A stretch of DNA of 12,577 nt from Bacillota bacterium. GTDB lineage: Bacteria; Bacillota_C; Negativicutes; JAEYSJ01. The stretch's first letter is position 1. Every line of letters begins with the position of its first letter. This document shows, piece after piece, positions 1 through 7,670 of the stretch. The stretch lies in the NCBI GenBank assembly GCA_023434855.1, contig JAEYSJ010000360.1:1-12577 (forward strand), given 5' to 3'. A program made the translations under genes and the position numbers. The notes below the pieces were generated by a model. That model was given only the letters and a program-made list of their open reading frames with translations. It was not told where the DNA came from and did no database searches.

Positions 1-1199
1 CCTTTATCCTGAATATACTGAACTCGAGCATCCGAAGAAAACCCTTCCCATTCCCCCCTGCTATCCACAAACATAGAATCGCAGAAGCTCATAACAACGT
101 CTTCATTTGCTGTAAAAGATGCCATAAGGTTTGAAAGCATGATCGGTGAAGCATAATCATCCGCTTCCGTTATCCAAATATAATCTCCCTGTACTGCTTC
201 AATGCCCTTTTTCCACTGTTTAAATACAGAACCAGAATTTGTATTGTTTATAATAGATCGTTTTAGCCCACAATACTCATCAAGCAGGCCCTCTGCTACC
301 ATAACACTGTCATCGCTAGATGCATCGTCTAAAAATAGTATTTCATAAATTGGATACTGCTGACCGATAATAGACCTTAATCGGGTGCATAGATAATGGT
401 CATAATTATAGTTTGGCACAACAACACTCACCTTTTTATAGGCGAACCCCAAGCTATTTACCACGTGATACATATAGTCAACCCATCTTTTCTCATCCGG
501 GGATTGTAAAGCTACATCAATAGAATGAAAACAATTAAAATACCGTTCAAAATTCTCTACATCTGAATTGTATTGCCCTGCATATAACAATCTGGAATAC
601 CCCAGCATTCTATATTTTCGGGCGATACGTTCCAAGTCATCCTTCGGTGCTGATAGATCGATTGAAACCATAAGAACCTTCAGCTTAAATAGTTCCTTTA
701 GCGAGTACTGCACATTAGTAACCAATTCTGTACAATACTCATTTGAATTAACGACTAATAATATTCTATTTTTAACCTGTTTTTGAAGGAATTCCTCCTG
801 AATATCAAAAATTTGCTGAAAGCGATCAATAATACTTATAGGACGTTGCACCTGATCAACTGTGTCTTCTGCCTTGAAATTAATTGCATCCAGAAATGTC
901 ATTCGATTTAAAAGGATATAATAAGGAATAATATTAAAATAATGTTTTTTATTTTTAAATCCCATCATATCCAACTGAATTTTAATTTGATCAAAATACA
1001 TGCTGGCAATGAAAATTCTCAAATCGTCTTTGTTTTCGCGCAACAATTGTTCCGGATTATTAATTAAGATCCCATTATAATATGTACCCCATTTATACGG
1101 ATCGTTATCTACAAGATAGGAGACCCGTTCCGGGAACACATCAGCAAGTTCTTTCCCGCCTTTTCCTGCACCAAAAATAACATAGACTTTTGATTTCAC
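1..1199 (-). CDS. GT2 glycosyltransferase with N-terminal Rossmann-like module (partial, 3' end beyond left edge)
   Basis: This frame is open from a GTG start to the window edge, giving the first 399 residues. The GTG has AAGGAG seven bases upstream, which decides the start. Residues 3-90 are the cluster's recurring module: VIFGAGKGGKEL, then YLVDNDPYKWG, then IFIASMYFDQI and QLDMMGF. Residues 145-235 form a linker domain I do not recognise. From about residue 257 a classical GT-A family 2 domain begins, with VSVVVPNYNYDHYL (257-270), FLDDASSDDS (289-298) and ITEADDY (343-349). EADD occupies the usual place of the metal/nucleotide-binding DxD motif. The protein should transfer a sugar from a nucleotide donor in the cytoplasm; donor and acceptor cannot be read from the sequence. 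It is last in the visible operon, 39 bases after the preceding methyltransferase. The missing C-terminal part could hold further domains. Confidence 0.9.
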   Translation of the reverse strand, partial: MKSKVYVIFGAGKGGKELADVFPERVSYLVDNDPYKWGTYYNGILINNPEQLLRENKDDLRIFIASMYFDQIKIQLDMMGFKNKKHYFNIIPYYILLNRMTFLDAINFKAEDTVDQVQRPISIIDRFQQIFDIQEEFLQKQVKNRILLVVNSNEYCTELVTNVQYSLKELFKLKVLMVSIDLSAPKDDLERIARKYRMLGYSRLLYAGQYNSDVENFERYFNCFHSIDVALQSPDEKRWVDYMYHVVNSLGFAYKKVSVVVPNYNYDHYLCTRLRSIIGQQYPIYEILFLDDASSDDSVMVAEGLLDEYCGLKRSIINNTNSGSVFKQWKKGIEAVQGDYIWITEADDYASPIMLSNLMASFTANEDVVMSFCDSMFVDSRGEWEGFSSDARVQYIQDK

Positions 1200-1238
1200 C
1201 TTTAAGCTCCTTACCTTTTATTAAGACAACAACAAACA

Positions 1239-2024
1239 TTATAAATGGTAATTTGATATAACATTTTTTGCCCAGGCAACTTCTTGTTCCATAAACATTT
1301 TAGAAGCAAATTTTCTTGTTTTAATATTGGAGTAGTCACTAGACCTCGCAAACAAAGAAAAACAGTCGTTTAAGACATAATTTTCGCCCCAAGTTATTAT
1401 TTCTTGTGTTATTAAATGCCCGCCTTTTTCTATTATAGCTTTTTCAACGGCATTGGCAGTTACATTTGTTGCACGAGCATGCTGATTGTGAACCGCTCCA
1501 TCTGCATACATACCGATATTAGAGTGATGTAAGAATGCTACTCCATTTGCTGCCAATAACCCGATTATTTGGCCAATGTATTCCTCTAGTACATCCATTT
1601 CTACGTGAACTAGTGAATCAAATGAAAAAATAAAATTATAATGAATATCACTTACCGAGCTAAGGCTTTTGCCATCATTCACAACGAATTTGGCATGCTT
1701 TGCAGTTTGGAAGCGAGCTTTACATGCATCGATACATTTTTCGGATATATCTATTCCGCGGTATATGTTAGAGCCTTGAATCAAGAAACGAGTCCATCTC
1801 CCAAAACCAGGCGCTATTTCCAGTATTGCTTTCGCTGGAAAAAAGCAAGCAATTCGTGGATAAATCGTAGTTAACCACTGAGAAAACGATGACCCCCAAC
1901 AAGCAGACCACTCTTCACCTTGGCCACTCCAGTCATAATTATTATTCCACGTAGAAACATTCCATGAAATATCCGGCATACACTTAATCCACCCTTCAAA
2001 TTTTAGGGAATTTAACAAATCCAT
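1239..2024 (-). CDS. Class I SAM-dependent methyltransferase (261 aa), start uncertain
   Basis: This is a class I methyltransferase, seen from ILEIAPGFGRWTRFL (67-81; SAM motif I), GIDISEKCIDACKARF (90-105; acidic D92 after strand 2) and FIFSFDSLVHVEM (131-143). The N-terminal stretch, with YDWSGQGEEWSACWG (30-44) and YPRI (55-58), is typical of a group of small methyltransferases in polysaccharide clusters. It probably methylates a sugar hydroxyl of the growing glycan, though the substrate is inferred from context only. It carries no Rossmann-like module. The ATG at 2024 has no good ribosome-binding site. The strong site lies about 50 bases upstream, before an out-of-frame ATG at 2071, and the methyltransferase frame is open back to a TGA at 2058-2060 with no start codon before 2024. 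The authentic N-terminus may therefore have been longer and frame-shifted. M16 (1979) is another possible start, preceded by GGGTGG. Confidence 0.88.
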   Translation of the reverse strand: MDLLNSLKFEGWIKCMPDISWNVSTWNNNYDWSGQGEEWSACWGSSFSQWLTTIYPRIACFFPAKAILEIAPGFGRWTRFLIQGSNIYRGIDISEKCIDACKARFQTAKHAKFVVNDGKSLSSVSDIHYNFIFSFDSLVHVEMDVLEEYIGQIIGLLAANGVAFLHHSNIGMYADGAVHNQHARATNVTANAVEKAIIEKGGHLITQEIITWGENYVLNDCFSLFARSSDYSNIKTRKFASKMFMEQEVAWAKNVISNYHL

Positions 2025-2050
2025 ACAATCGTTTTTCTTGATTCGGTCAT

Positions 2051-2071
2051 TTATAGATCAATACTATTCAT
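2051..2071 (-). other. Six-codon mini-ORF after a strong ribosome-binding site; leader or remnant of the 1239-2024 N-terminus
   Basis: The best Shine-Dalgarno sequence in this intergenic region leads to an ATG at 2071 that encodes MNSIDL and then TAA. In the same frame a second ATG (2050) opens a 12-residue ORF ending at 2012, which overlaps the methyltransferase start at 2024 out of frame. One extra base between 2071 and 2058 would join MNSI to SINDRIKKNDC and on to MDLLNS of the methyltransferase. This can be read as a genuine frameshift, a sequencing error, or a leader that feeds the downstream start by coupling or re-initiation. I favour frame disruption because the short stretch bridging the two frames looks like ordinary protein. 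Confidence 0.4.
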
Positions 2072-2073
2072 TT

Positions 2074-2086
2074 GATCACCTTCCTT
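2074..2086 (-). promoter_or_regulatory. Strong ribosome-binding site out of frame with the gene it precedes
   Basis: The minus strand reads AAGGAAGGTGATC, almost fully complementary to the 3' end of 16S rRNA. It lies at the ideal distance from the ATG at 2071. The annotated methyltransferase start is about 50 bases further on and in another frame, so this site marks where translation probably began originally. Confidence 0.6.
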
Positions 2087-2143
2087 TTGGTTAGCTAAAC
2101 CCTTGCACTTTTAGAAAACTGAAAACTAAACTGAGCAATAATA

Positions 2144-3013
2144 TCAACAAGGCTTTAAAAAAATTATTATCTGCATACTATCAAGCAAACTGACATCGGT
2201 CCCCACTACCTTCCAACCATGCCAGTTCTCGCTTATAAATTCAAGCGTCATAGATGTATCGCCAAATGTAACATCCCCCTCGATAGGCGGAACACCAGCA
2301 TGAGGACGAAAAACAAAGCCTTTTGTATTATGTTCCTTTTCGCATCCTTCTACATCCAGATTACTGTCAGCATGCTGTTTATGAATTTCCCAGTATTCGG
2401 TCGGTCGGACTGTCACAACAAAAAGGGCATTATCAGACACCCTGCTGCGTATCGTGCGCAATGCCTCATCCATAGCCCGCCGAGACAGGTGTGTAAAAAC
2501 AGACATTGCTATAACAATATCAAATTTCATTTCCCCAAACGGTAAACTGCGGCATAAATAATCGCTTTTCATCAAATTTCCTTTTACCTTATGTAAAATG
2601 CATTGTTCAAGGGACTCATTCATGGGATCTACACCAAATAACCTGCTTTCCGGGATATACTTTAAAAACAGGCGCAATATTCTTCCCCAGCCGCACCCAA
2701 AATCAAGCAAGCTAACGTTATGCAAATCGCTGATGCCCATTTTTTCCGCAAAATTTACTACACTTTTCACAAAGGACAAACTCTGCAATAACAATGTTTT
2801 ATCACTCGCCCCTGTCCACGCCAGTTGCACCTCTTTACTTGCCATAGTTGGAAGAAACAATTTAATATTTGGATATTCATTTCCGTGCAGAAGATATAAA
2901 TAACCAAACACATCTAACGGTATTGGGGCAAATATTTGGGGAATCTCTCCTACCTCAACTTCCAGAATCTTCTTGTCAATTTCCAATAACTCATTATGAT
3001 AAAATGATATCAT
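2144..3013 (-). CDS. Class I SAM-dependent methyltransferase (289 aa)
   Basis: The SAM-binding core is clear: SLLDFGCGWGRILRLFL (101-117) is motif I, LFGVDPMNESLEQC (125-138) carries the acidic residue after strand 2, and FDIVIAMSVFTHLSRRAMDEAL (split here as FDIVIAMSVFTHLS, 164-177, and RRAMDEAL, 178-185) is the motif IV/post-IV segment. About 95 residues of an unrecognised N-terminal region precede the core. The C-terminal part (205-289) is probably the substrate-binding side. The ATG at 3013 follows GGGGTGATT at a good distance. The gene starts 17 bases after the WbsX-like gene, which suggests co-transcription. It lacks the Rossmann-like module carried by most of its neighbours. A sugar O-methyltransferase role is inferred from context; the sequence alone does not exclude N- or C-methylation. 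Confidence 0.9.
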   Translation of the reverse strand: MISFYHNELLEIDKKILEVEVGEIPQIFAPIPLDVFGYLYLLHGNEYPNIKLFLPTMASKEVQLAWTGASDKTLLLQSLSFVKSVVNFAEKMGISDLHNVSLLDFGCGWGRILRLFLKYIPESRLFGVDPMNESLEQCILHKVKGNLMKSDYLCRSLPFGEMKFDIVIAMSVFTHLSRRAMDEALRTIRSRVSDNALFVVTVRPTEYWEIHKQHADSNLDVEGCEKEHNTKGFVFRPHAGVPPIEGDVTFGDTSMTLEFISENWHGWKVVGTDVSLLDSMQIIIFLKPC

Positions 3014-3030
3014 TGTAAATCACCCCTAAG

Positions 3031-4659
3031 TTATTCTTTACTTTCCCGAGAATTAATTATTGCATTCGCTGTCGCCTGAAGATTGCCATACCCATATTTA
3101 CGGTCAGGCTCCAAATGCGCGCCTTCCGCCCACTCATTCCAAGCGTTAATAAATACAATCTGATGTTCGGATGACGAATTTTTTTTGGTAAACCAAATCG
3201 CGTTCTCCAGCCATTTTTGATATATCTTCGGGTTAGACCCATAGAAAATGGTCGGATTATTTGGCTTGCGGGCAGTATTGTCCCATCCAGGCATAACACC
3301 CCTAAATGTGACAAAGCTGTTTCTTTTAACGTAGTGGCTTCGTTCTACACAGCTTGTATAATCATAGATTCTTCCGGTAAAATTAGGATTAATAAGCGGA
3401 ATTCTATTTGTAATATCAAGAGAAAAACAATTATTCGGGGGAAATTCGACTACCGCATCAAAACCATATACCTGCGGGTTGCTAAATGCAAAAGCCTTTA
3501 CCCCGGCAATAAAAATCTCGCCAATGCCTTCACGACGACAATAATCACGCCAACAGGTGATTGTCCCTTTTATATCGGGAAGAAGCAATGGGCGATAGAG
3601 AATAAATAAGGGCTTGCCACCTATTTTTATATACCGGCTATCATTAAAATATCGGGAAATATCCGCGATAAAAGATAAGTCGTCATCGGTTGAATGCTTC
3701 TGTGCTATAAGAATTTCATTATCCATGCCATCCCAGCGGCGTGTCCAGTTTTCATTAGCCCAGCAAAGACAAAACGGCATATTCAATTCCTTGTGAGCCA
3801 AAAAATTATTGACCGGGGTTTCCAACAAACGTTTACTGTCAAACCAGTAATGATAAAAACAAAAACCACCAATACCATATTTGCGTGCAAGCTCAATCTG
3901 TCTTTCCATTATTTTAATATTACGCAAATCATAAAATCCCACATCAATGGGAAGTTGTGGTTGATGATGTCCTAAATATTGTGGAACAGCTTTAGTTACA
4001 TTAGTCCATTCCGTAAATCCTCTCCCCCACCATCTATCGTTTTCGGGAACAGGATGAAATTGCGGAAGATAAAAGGCAATTAATTTTACGTCATCCTCTT
4101 GTAAATGAACTTGAAAATTTTCATCATTATCAATAAATTCATCTGACTTGCTGCCAACTTGTTTAAATAAATAATCAATATAACGCTCATATAATTCAAA
4201 ACTAGCTTTATTAGTTGTACTTAAACATGATGAATTAACTTGTTGATCGGCAGGCAAAATTTCACTTAACCAACTGCCTGGCAAAATGATTTTGTGTTCA
4301 TCCACTCCCATTTCCAGCAACTGAATTTCCATGTCGTAACAATAAATAAATGACGCTATAATAATGAAATCTACTTCAGAAATAATATCTTTCCGTGGAA
4401 TGAAAATAGGAATTCCATCAATTGATGTACCATGCTTTGCAGTGCTATTATCAAAAAAGCCTTTTACACGATATCTGAGGCTATCACAAAAGGTATCCCT
4501 GGTTAAACATTTTAAGACAGCTTGTCCACCTTTCCCTGTGCCAAAAATATAAATGCCAAATTCATGCCCTTGTAATTCATCCTTATCACTAATTTCCTTA
4601 AGCACTCGCAAAAAATTGGACATATGCCGAATGTCATTAATCTTATTTGTATCATTCAT
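3031..4659 (-). CDS. WbsX/GH99-like glycan protein with N-terminal Rossmann-like module (542 aa)
   Basis: Residues 34-131 are the recurring module: FGIYIFGTGKGGQAVL, VKGFFDNSTAKHG, FIIIASFIY, QLLEMGV and ILPGSWL. A variable linker (132-188) follows. Residues 190-535 form a full Glyco_tran_WbsX domain, a family related in fold to GH99 glycosidases. Its signatures are AFYLPQFHPVPEN (195-207), GFTEWTNV (214-221), FCFYHYWF (266-273), CWANENWTRRWD (299-310) and FINAWNEWAEGAHLEPD (503-519). Such proteins are common in O-antigen and capsule loci. They are often called glycosyltransferases, but their activity is poorly established and glycoside hydrolase or transglycosylase action is equally possible. 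There is no signal peptide, so it should be cytoplasmic. The ATG at 4659 lies three bases after the stop of the GT4 gene, with GCAGGTG overlapping that stop, so translation is probably coupled. Confidence 0.92.
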   Translation of the reverse strand: MNDTNKINDIRHMSNFLRVLKEISDKDELQGHEFGIYIFGTGKGGQAVLKCLTRDTFCDSLRYRVKGFFDNSTAKHGTSIDGIPIFIPRKDIISEVDFIIIASFIYCYDMEIQLLEMGVDEHKIILPGSWLSEILPADQQVNSSCLSTTNKASFELYERYIDYLFKQVGSKSDEFIDNDENFQVHLQEDDVKLIAFYLPQFHPVPENDRWWGRGFTEWTNVTKAVPQYLGHHQPQLPIDVGFYDLRNIKIMERQIELARKYGIGGFCFYHYWFDSKRLLETPVNNFLAHKELNMPFCLCWANENWTRRWDGMDNEILIAQKHSTDDDLSFIADISRYFNDSRYIKIGGKPLFILYRPLLLPDIKGTITCWRDYCRREGIGEIFIAGVKAFAFSNPQVYGFDAVVEFPPNNCFSLDITNRIPLINPNFTGRIYDYTSCVERSHYVKRNSFVTFRGVMPGWDNTARKPNNPTIFYGSNPKIYQKWLENAIWFTKKNSSSEHQIVFINAWNEWAEGAHLEPDRKYGYGNLQATANAIINSRESKE

Positions 4660-4662
4660 TAC

Positions 4663-6411
4663 CTACACCTGCTTTATATCTTTAAGAAGACACCGTAATA
4701 ACTCACCTGGATAAATAATTTTATCTCTTGGTATTCCCATTTTTATTAACTGCCGCCTCATCTGCGCCGCATAATTCTGCGAAGCAATAATTACAATATC
4801 CTGCCGCCGTATAACATCTTCCTTTGGTTCAAGAACCGGGATACTTAGAAAACTAGTACCCCATTTTGTAGAATTATTATCAAAGAATCCTTTAATATTG
4901 TCGTAATAATCACATTCTCTGATATGTTCAACAAGTACTTGTCCGCCTTGACCAGTTCCAAAGATATAAATACCAATCGGTTGTCTCGTCAAACTCTCAT
5001 TTTCTCGCAATGACTCAAACATTTCTCGTATGTTTTTCTTCTGAGTAATCAAATAATGTTTTATGTCTCTGTTAGCTAAGAGAATTGCTTCTGCGTCAAA
5101 TTCACTTTCGTATCTATTCACTACTCTATTATTCAATAATGCTTCATATTCTGTATGATATTCATAACACATCTCATTTACGCTTTTTATATTATACTTA
5201 CTTACTGTCTCAATATAGTAATTATACTTATTTAAATCATCTTTGATTTTCTTTATGACCGCCAATATCTGATCTGCGGAAGAATTATATTTCACTATCC
5301 AACCTGTTCCACTATCTTGCACTCGGTCTCCTAAAGCGCCTAAATCGCTAACTAAGACGGGAATACCTGCACAAATACTCTCAGTGAGCGTATAGCAATA
5401 TGTTTCGGGCCAAATGGATAATATACAAATAAGATGTATATTATTGGCGCATAATAAATCAACTAATTTATTCCTATCATAACTACCATGTTTATGTAAG
5501 TCATTTCGACTTAATTGGGACAACTTAGCGTCCCCGCCTGTCCATCCAAAAATATGCCATCTAATATCGGATTCAGCATTATGTGTTATTAGATCATAAA
5601 TAATATTACTGCCTTTATGGGGAAATACATTACCAATAAACGCAATATTAAAATATTCTTTCTTATCAGCCCTTGGCTTGTAACCGGATTTTTCCAAAGC
5701 AATTCCATGTTCAATTACAGATATCTTCGCGTCAATTCCTTGATAATACTCACAATAAATTTCCTTTACCGTCTTGTTAGGAACGAATATTTTAGAAACA
5801 CCAATCAATATTTGTTGTATTTCATTACGCCATTCTCTTAATGTTTTTTCGATTTTCCCCAGTTTCATATTTAAACAATTAGAACACCGCTCATCATCTA
5901 AGACGCCTTTACAATAATTCAAATCTATATCAAGCAGATTAATTGTCGGACATAAATAGTAGAAATCATGCAATGTAATTACTACAGGAATGTTAAGTCT
6001 GAATGCTTCGTAAAAAACATCCAACGTATGACCCAGCGTATGATGAACATGCACCAAGTCAATATTAAATCCAATAAGAATATCTCTAATTACCTTCTTA
6101 TATTCTGGGACTGTAAATAACATATGAGTGCAATCTTCGGTTAAATGAAAGATAAAATTACCTGTATCGTTTGCGGTATAAACCGTCAATAAAAGTGACT
6201 GCTCCTCCTTATATAATAAAAAACAATTGTAATTGGCGCACAGTCCATCAATCATGTCTTTTACGTGTAACTCGACTCCACCAACACAATTGTCATGCAT
6301 AACAAATAATATCTTTTTTTTTCCATTGTCCCACATCTGATGCAACTTAAGATTTTCTGGAATAATTGCCAGGAGGTTTTCAGCTATATTATCATTACTA
6401 ACGTCAACCAT
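4663..6411 (-). CDS. GT4 glycosyltransferase with C-terminal Rossmann-like module (582 aa)
   Basis: Residues 30-425 are a GT-B, family 4 glycosyltransferase. The N-terminal half has GGVELHV (44-50) and HDFYYLCPTINLL (148-160), followed by Cys167, Cys176 and Cys179, a spacing common in this group. The C-terminal half has IAFIGNVFPHKGS (256-268) and WPETYCYTLTESICAGIPV (334-352), which contains the E-x7-E pair (Glu336, Glu344) that contacts the nucleotide-sugar donor in retaining GT4 enzymes. A charged linker (430-475) leads to the recurring module at 478-573: GIYIFGTGQGGQVL, IKGFFDNNSTKWGTS, IVIIASQNY, QLIKMGI and IIYPGELL. It should add a sugar to a glycan intermediate at the cytoplasmic face. 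The ATG at 6411 follows AAAAGGAG by eight bases. A nine-A run (6314-6322) lies in codons 30-33. Confidence 0.93.
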   Translation of the reverse strand: MVDVSNDNIAENLLAIIPENLKLHQMWDNGKKKILFVMHDNCVGGVELHVKDMIDGLCANYNCFLLYKEEQSLLLTVYTANDTGNFIFHLTEDCTHMLFTVPEYKKVIRDILIGFNIDLVHVHHTLGHTLDVFYEAFRLNIPVVITLHDFYYLCPTINLLDIDLNYCKGVLDDERCSNCLNMKLGKIEKTLREWRNEIQQILIGVSKIFVPNKTVKEIYCEYYQGIDAKISVIEHGIALEKSGYKPRADKKEYFNIAFIGNVFPHKGSNIIYDLITHNAESDIRWHIFGWTGGDAKLSQLSRNDLHKHGSYDRNKLVDLLCANNIHLICILSIWPETYCYTLTESICAGIPVLVSDLGALGDRVQDSGTGWIVKYNSSADQILAVIKKIKDDLNKYNYYIETVSKYNIKSVNEMCYEYHTEYEALLNNRVVNRYESEFDAEAILLANRDIKHYLITQKKNIREMFESLRENESLTRQPIGIYIFGTGQGGQVLVEHIRECDYYDNIKGFFDNNSTKWGTSFLSIPVLEPKEDVIRRQDIVIIASQNYAAQMRRQLIKMGIPRDKIIYPGELLRCLLKDIKQV

Positions 6412-6451
6412 ACTTAAATCTCCTTTTGCATTAACAATGCCGAAGTATGAA

Positions 6452-7603
6452 TCACTTAATCATAAACCAGAAAATGCCTCCTCCTTTATGTATCTGTTCA
6501 GTAGACCAACCATCCCATAAGGGTGCGGAACATTTTAATAATTGTTCATCCAAGCTAATAAAAGCATTCGGCAAAATAATTTCCAGGCCATTTCCTTTAG
6601 CCAACAAAGAGACCGCCAATAAATACTGTTCAGAAAAATACCACTCGTTCCAATCCGGGGGATAATCATAAGGCAAAAATATATCATGAATACCAACTAT
6701 TACTCCGGACTTCAAATACGGAAATATATCCAGAAATACAGTTGTTACATCGGAATTAGAAAAACATCGATGAGAATTGTCGACAAACAGAATATCATTT
6801 GCAGTTAATTGCTGAAATAAGCTGGTATTAATCTCCTCTAGCGGCTGTTTATATAAGGTATCGCAAATCAAGTCCATTTCATTGCAGGGATACGGGTCTA
6901 CAGCCATTATTTCCGTATTCAGTTTATGATTAACAATAGCGGACTTGGCAAACTTAGTAGAATTGCCTGAACCGACTTCATACCACTTTAGCGGCTTATA
7001 TTTTGCCACCATATAGTATATACTTGCCGCATCAAGTCCAGGAATAGCCCGATTTAACCAATGCGGCAGAATGATGTCTTCTTTACTGGCCGTTAAAGGA
7101 ATATCAGCAAGATATGCTTTATATCTGCTGAAATCTTGCAAAATACATTCATACATTGCCCTGTTCGAATTTATTATATCGTAAAGCATTTTATGAGGCG
7201 GTTTGCCATATCCGTAGCGCGGCACAGGATTAACAGGGAAATCAAGCTTTATCACTTGTTGTCGCGTAGATACAATTGATAAATAAATATCATACGCATT
7301 TAGGTAATTAACTTTTTCCTTAAATCCCATATTTTGCAACTGCATAGCAATATCATTTGCATACATGCTGCAAATAATTACTGCAATCTTTTCTTTGTCT
7401 TCTTTCTTCAGCACTTCCGGGCTATATACTTGATACCCCAGATATGTTGTATTCCATTTTTTCTGATTGTTATCGACAAAATATGCTATTTCGAACGGTA
7501 AAATCTCAGACAATTGTTCCCCGCAAGCACCTGTGCCAAAAAAGATGGCTTTTTTATTTTTTGTCTCTTTAATAAATTTCAGAACATCTATCATATCCAG
7601 CAT
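6452..7603 (-). CDS. Methyltransf_24-like methyltransferase with N-terminal Rossmann-like module (383 aa)
   Basis: Residues 16-107 are the recurring module: KKAIFFGTGACGEQL, AYFVDNNQKKWN, IAVIICSMYANDI and QLQNMGF. Residues 108-200 are an unrecognised linker. From about 200 a SAM methyltransferase of the Methyltransf_24/CmcI type is visible: WYEVGSGNSTKFAK (207-220), AVDPYP (234-239), ILFVDNSHRCF (271-281) and GVIVGIHDIFLPYDYP (300-315). In that family the acidic and His residues of the last two segments bind a metal and assist O-methylation. Sugar O-methylation is the likeliest role here, by inference. The frame opens at a GTG at 7618, but I chose the ATG at 7603 because AGGGG lies seven bases before it, inside the extra codons. 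The upstream gap to the SGNH gene is 67 bases. Confidence 0.88.
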   Translation of the reverse strand: MLDMIDVLKFIKETKNKKAIFFGTGACGEQLSEILPFEIAYFVDNNQKKWNTTYLGYQVYSPEVLKKEDKEKIAVIICSMYANDIAMQLQNMGFKEKVNYLNAYDIYLSIVSTRQQVIKLDFPVNPVPRYGYGKPPHKMLYDIINSNRAMYECILQDFSRYKAYLADIPLTASKEDIILPHWLNRAIPGLDAASIYYMVAKYKPLKWYEVGSGNSTKFAKSAIVNHKLNTEIMAVDPYPCNEMDLICDTLYKQPLEEINTSLFQQLTANDILFVDNSHRCFSNSDVTTVFLDIFPYLKSGVIVGIHDIFLPYDYPPDWNEWYFSEQYLLAVSLLAKGNGLEIILPNAFISLDEQLLKCSAPLWDGWSTEQIHKGGGIFWFMIK

Positions 7604-7610
7604 TAAACTT

Positions 7611-7615
7611 CCCCT
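7611..7615 (-). promoter_or_regulatory. Ribosome-binding site that sets the 7603 start
   Basis: AGGGG on the minus strand sits seven bases before the ATG at 7603. It overlaps the codons that would follow the alternative GTG at 7618, so the shorter protein is preferred. Confidence 0.6.
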
Positions 7616-7670
7616 CACTGCTTATATTTTGCAAATCCATTCAACTGAGCTTAATAACACGATATTCTTT

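Noticed and set aside
568..786. Plus-strand ORF of 72 codons
   Set aside because: It lies wholly inside the GT2 gene on the other strand, shows no recognisable protein features and is best explained as an antisense shadow.
2025..2143. Possible hairpin TTTAG...CTAAA (with TTTTCAGTTTT loop) between the two stand-alone methyltransferase genes
   Set aside because: The stem is five AT-rich pairs with an 11-base loop and has no GC core, so it is unlikely to terminate transcription.
3057..3314. Minus-strand ORF of 85 codons overlapping the WbsX gene in another frame
   Set aside because: The WbsX frame carries the conserved C-terminal motifs across this stretch, so the alternative frame is a shadow.
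3217..3609. Plus-strand ORF of 130 codons, the longest antisense ORF
   Set aside because: It is fully antisense to the conserved WbsX domain and its composition does not resemble a folded protein.
7604..7618. GTG start at 7618 for the Methyltransf_24-like gene
   Set aside because: The extra codons overlap a good ribosome-binding site (AGGGG at 7611-7615) that correctly serves the ATG at 7603.
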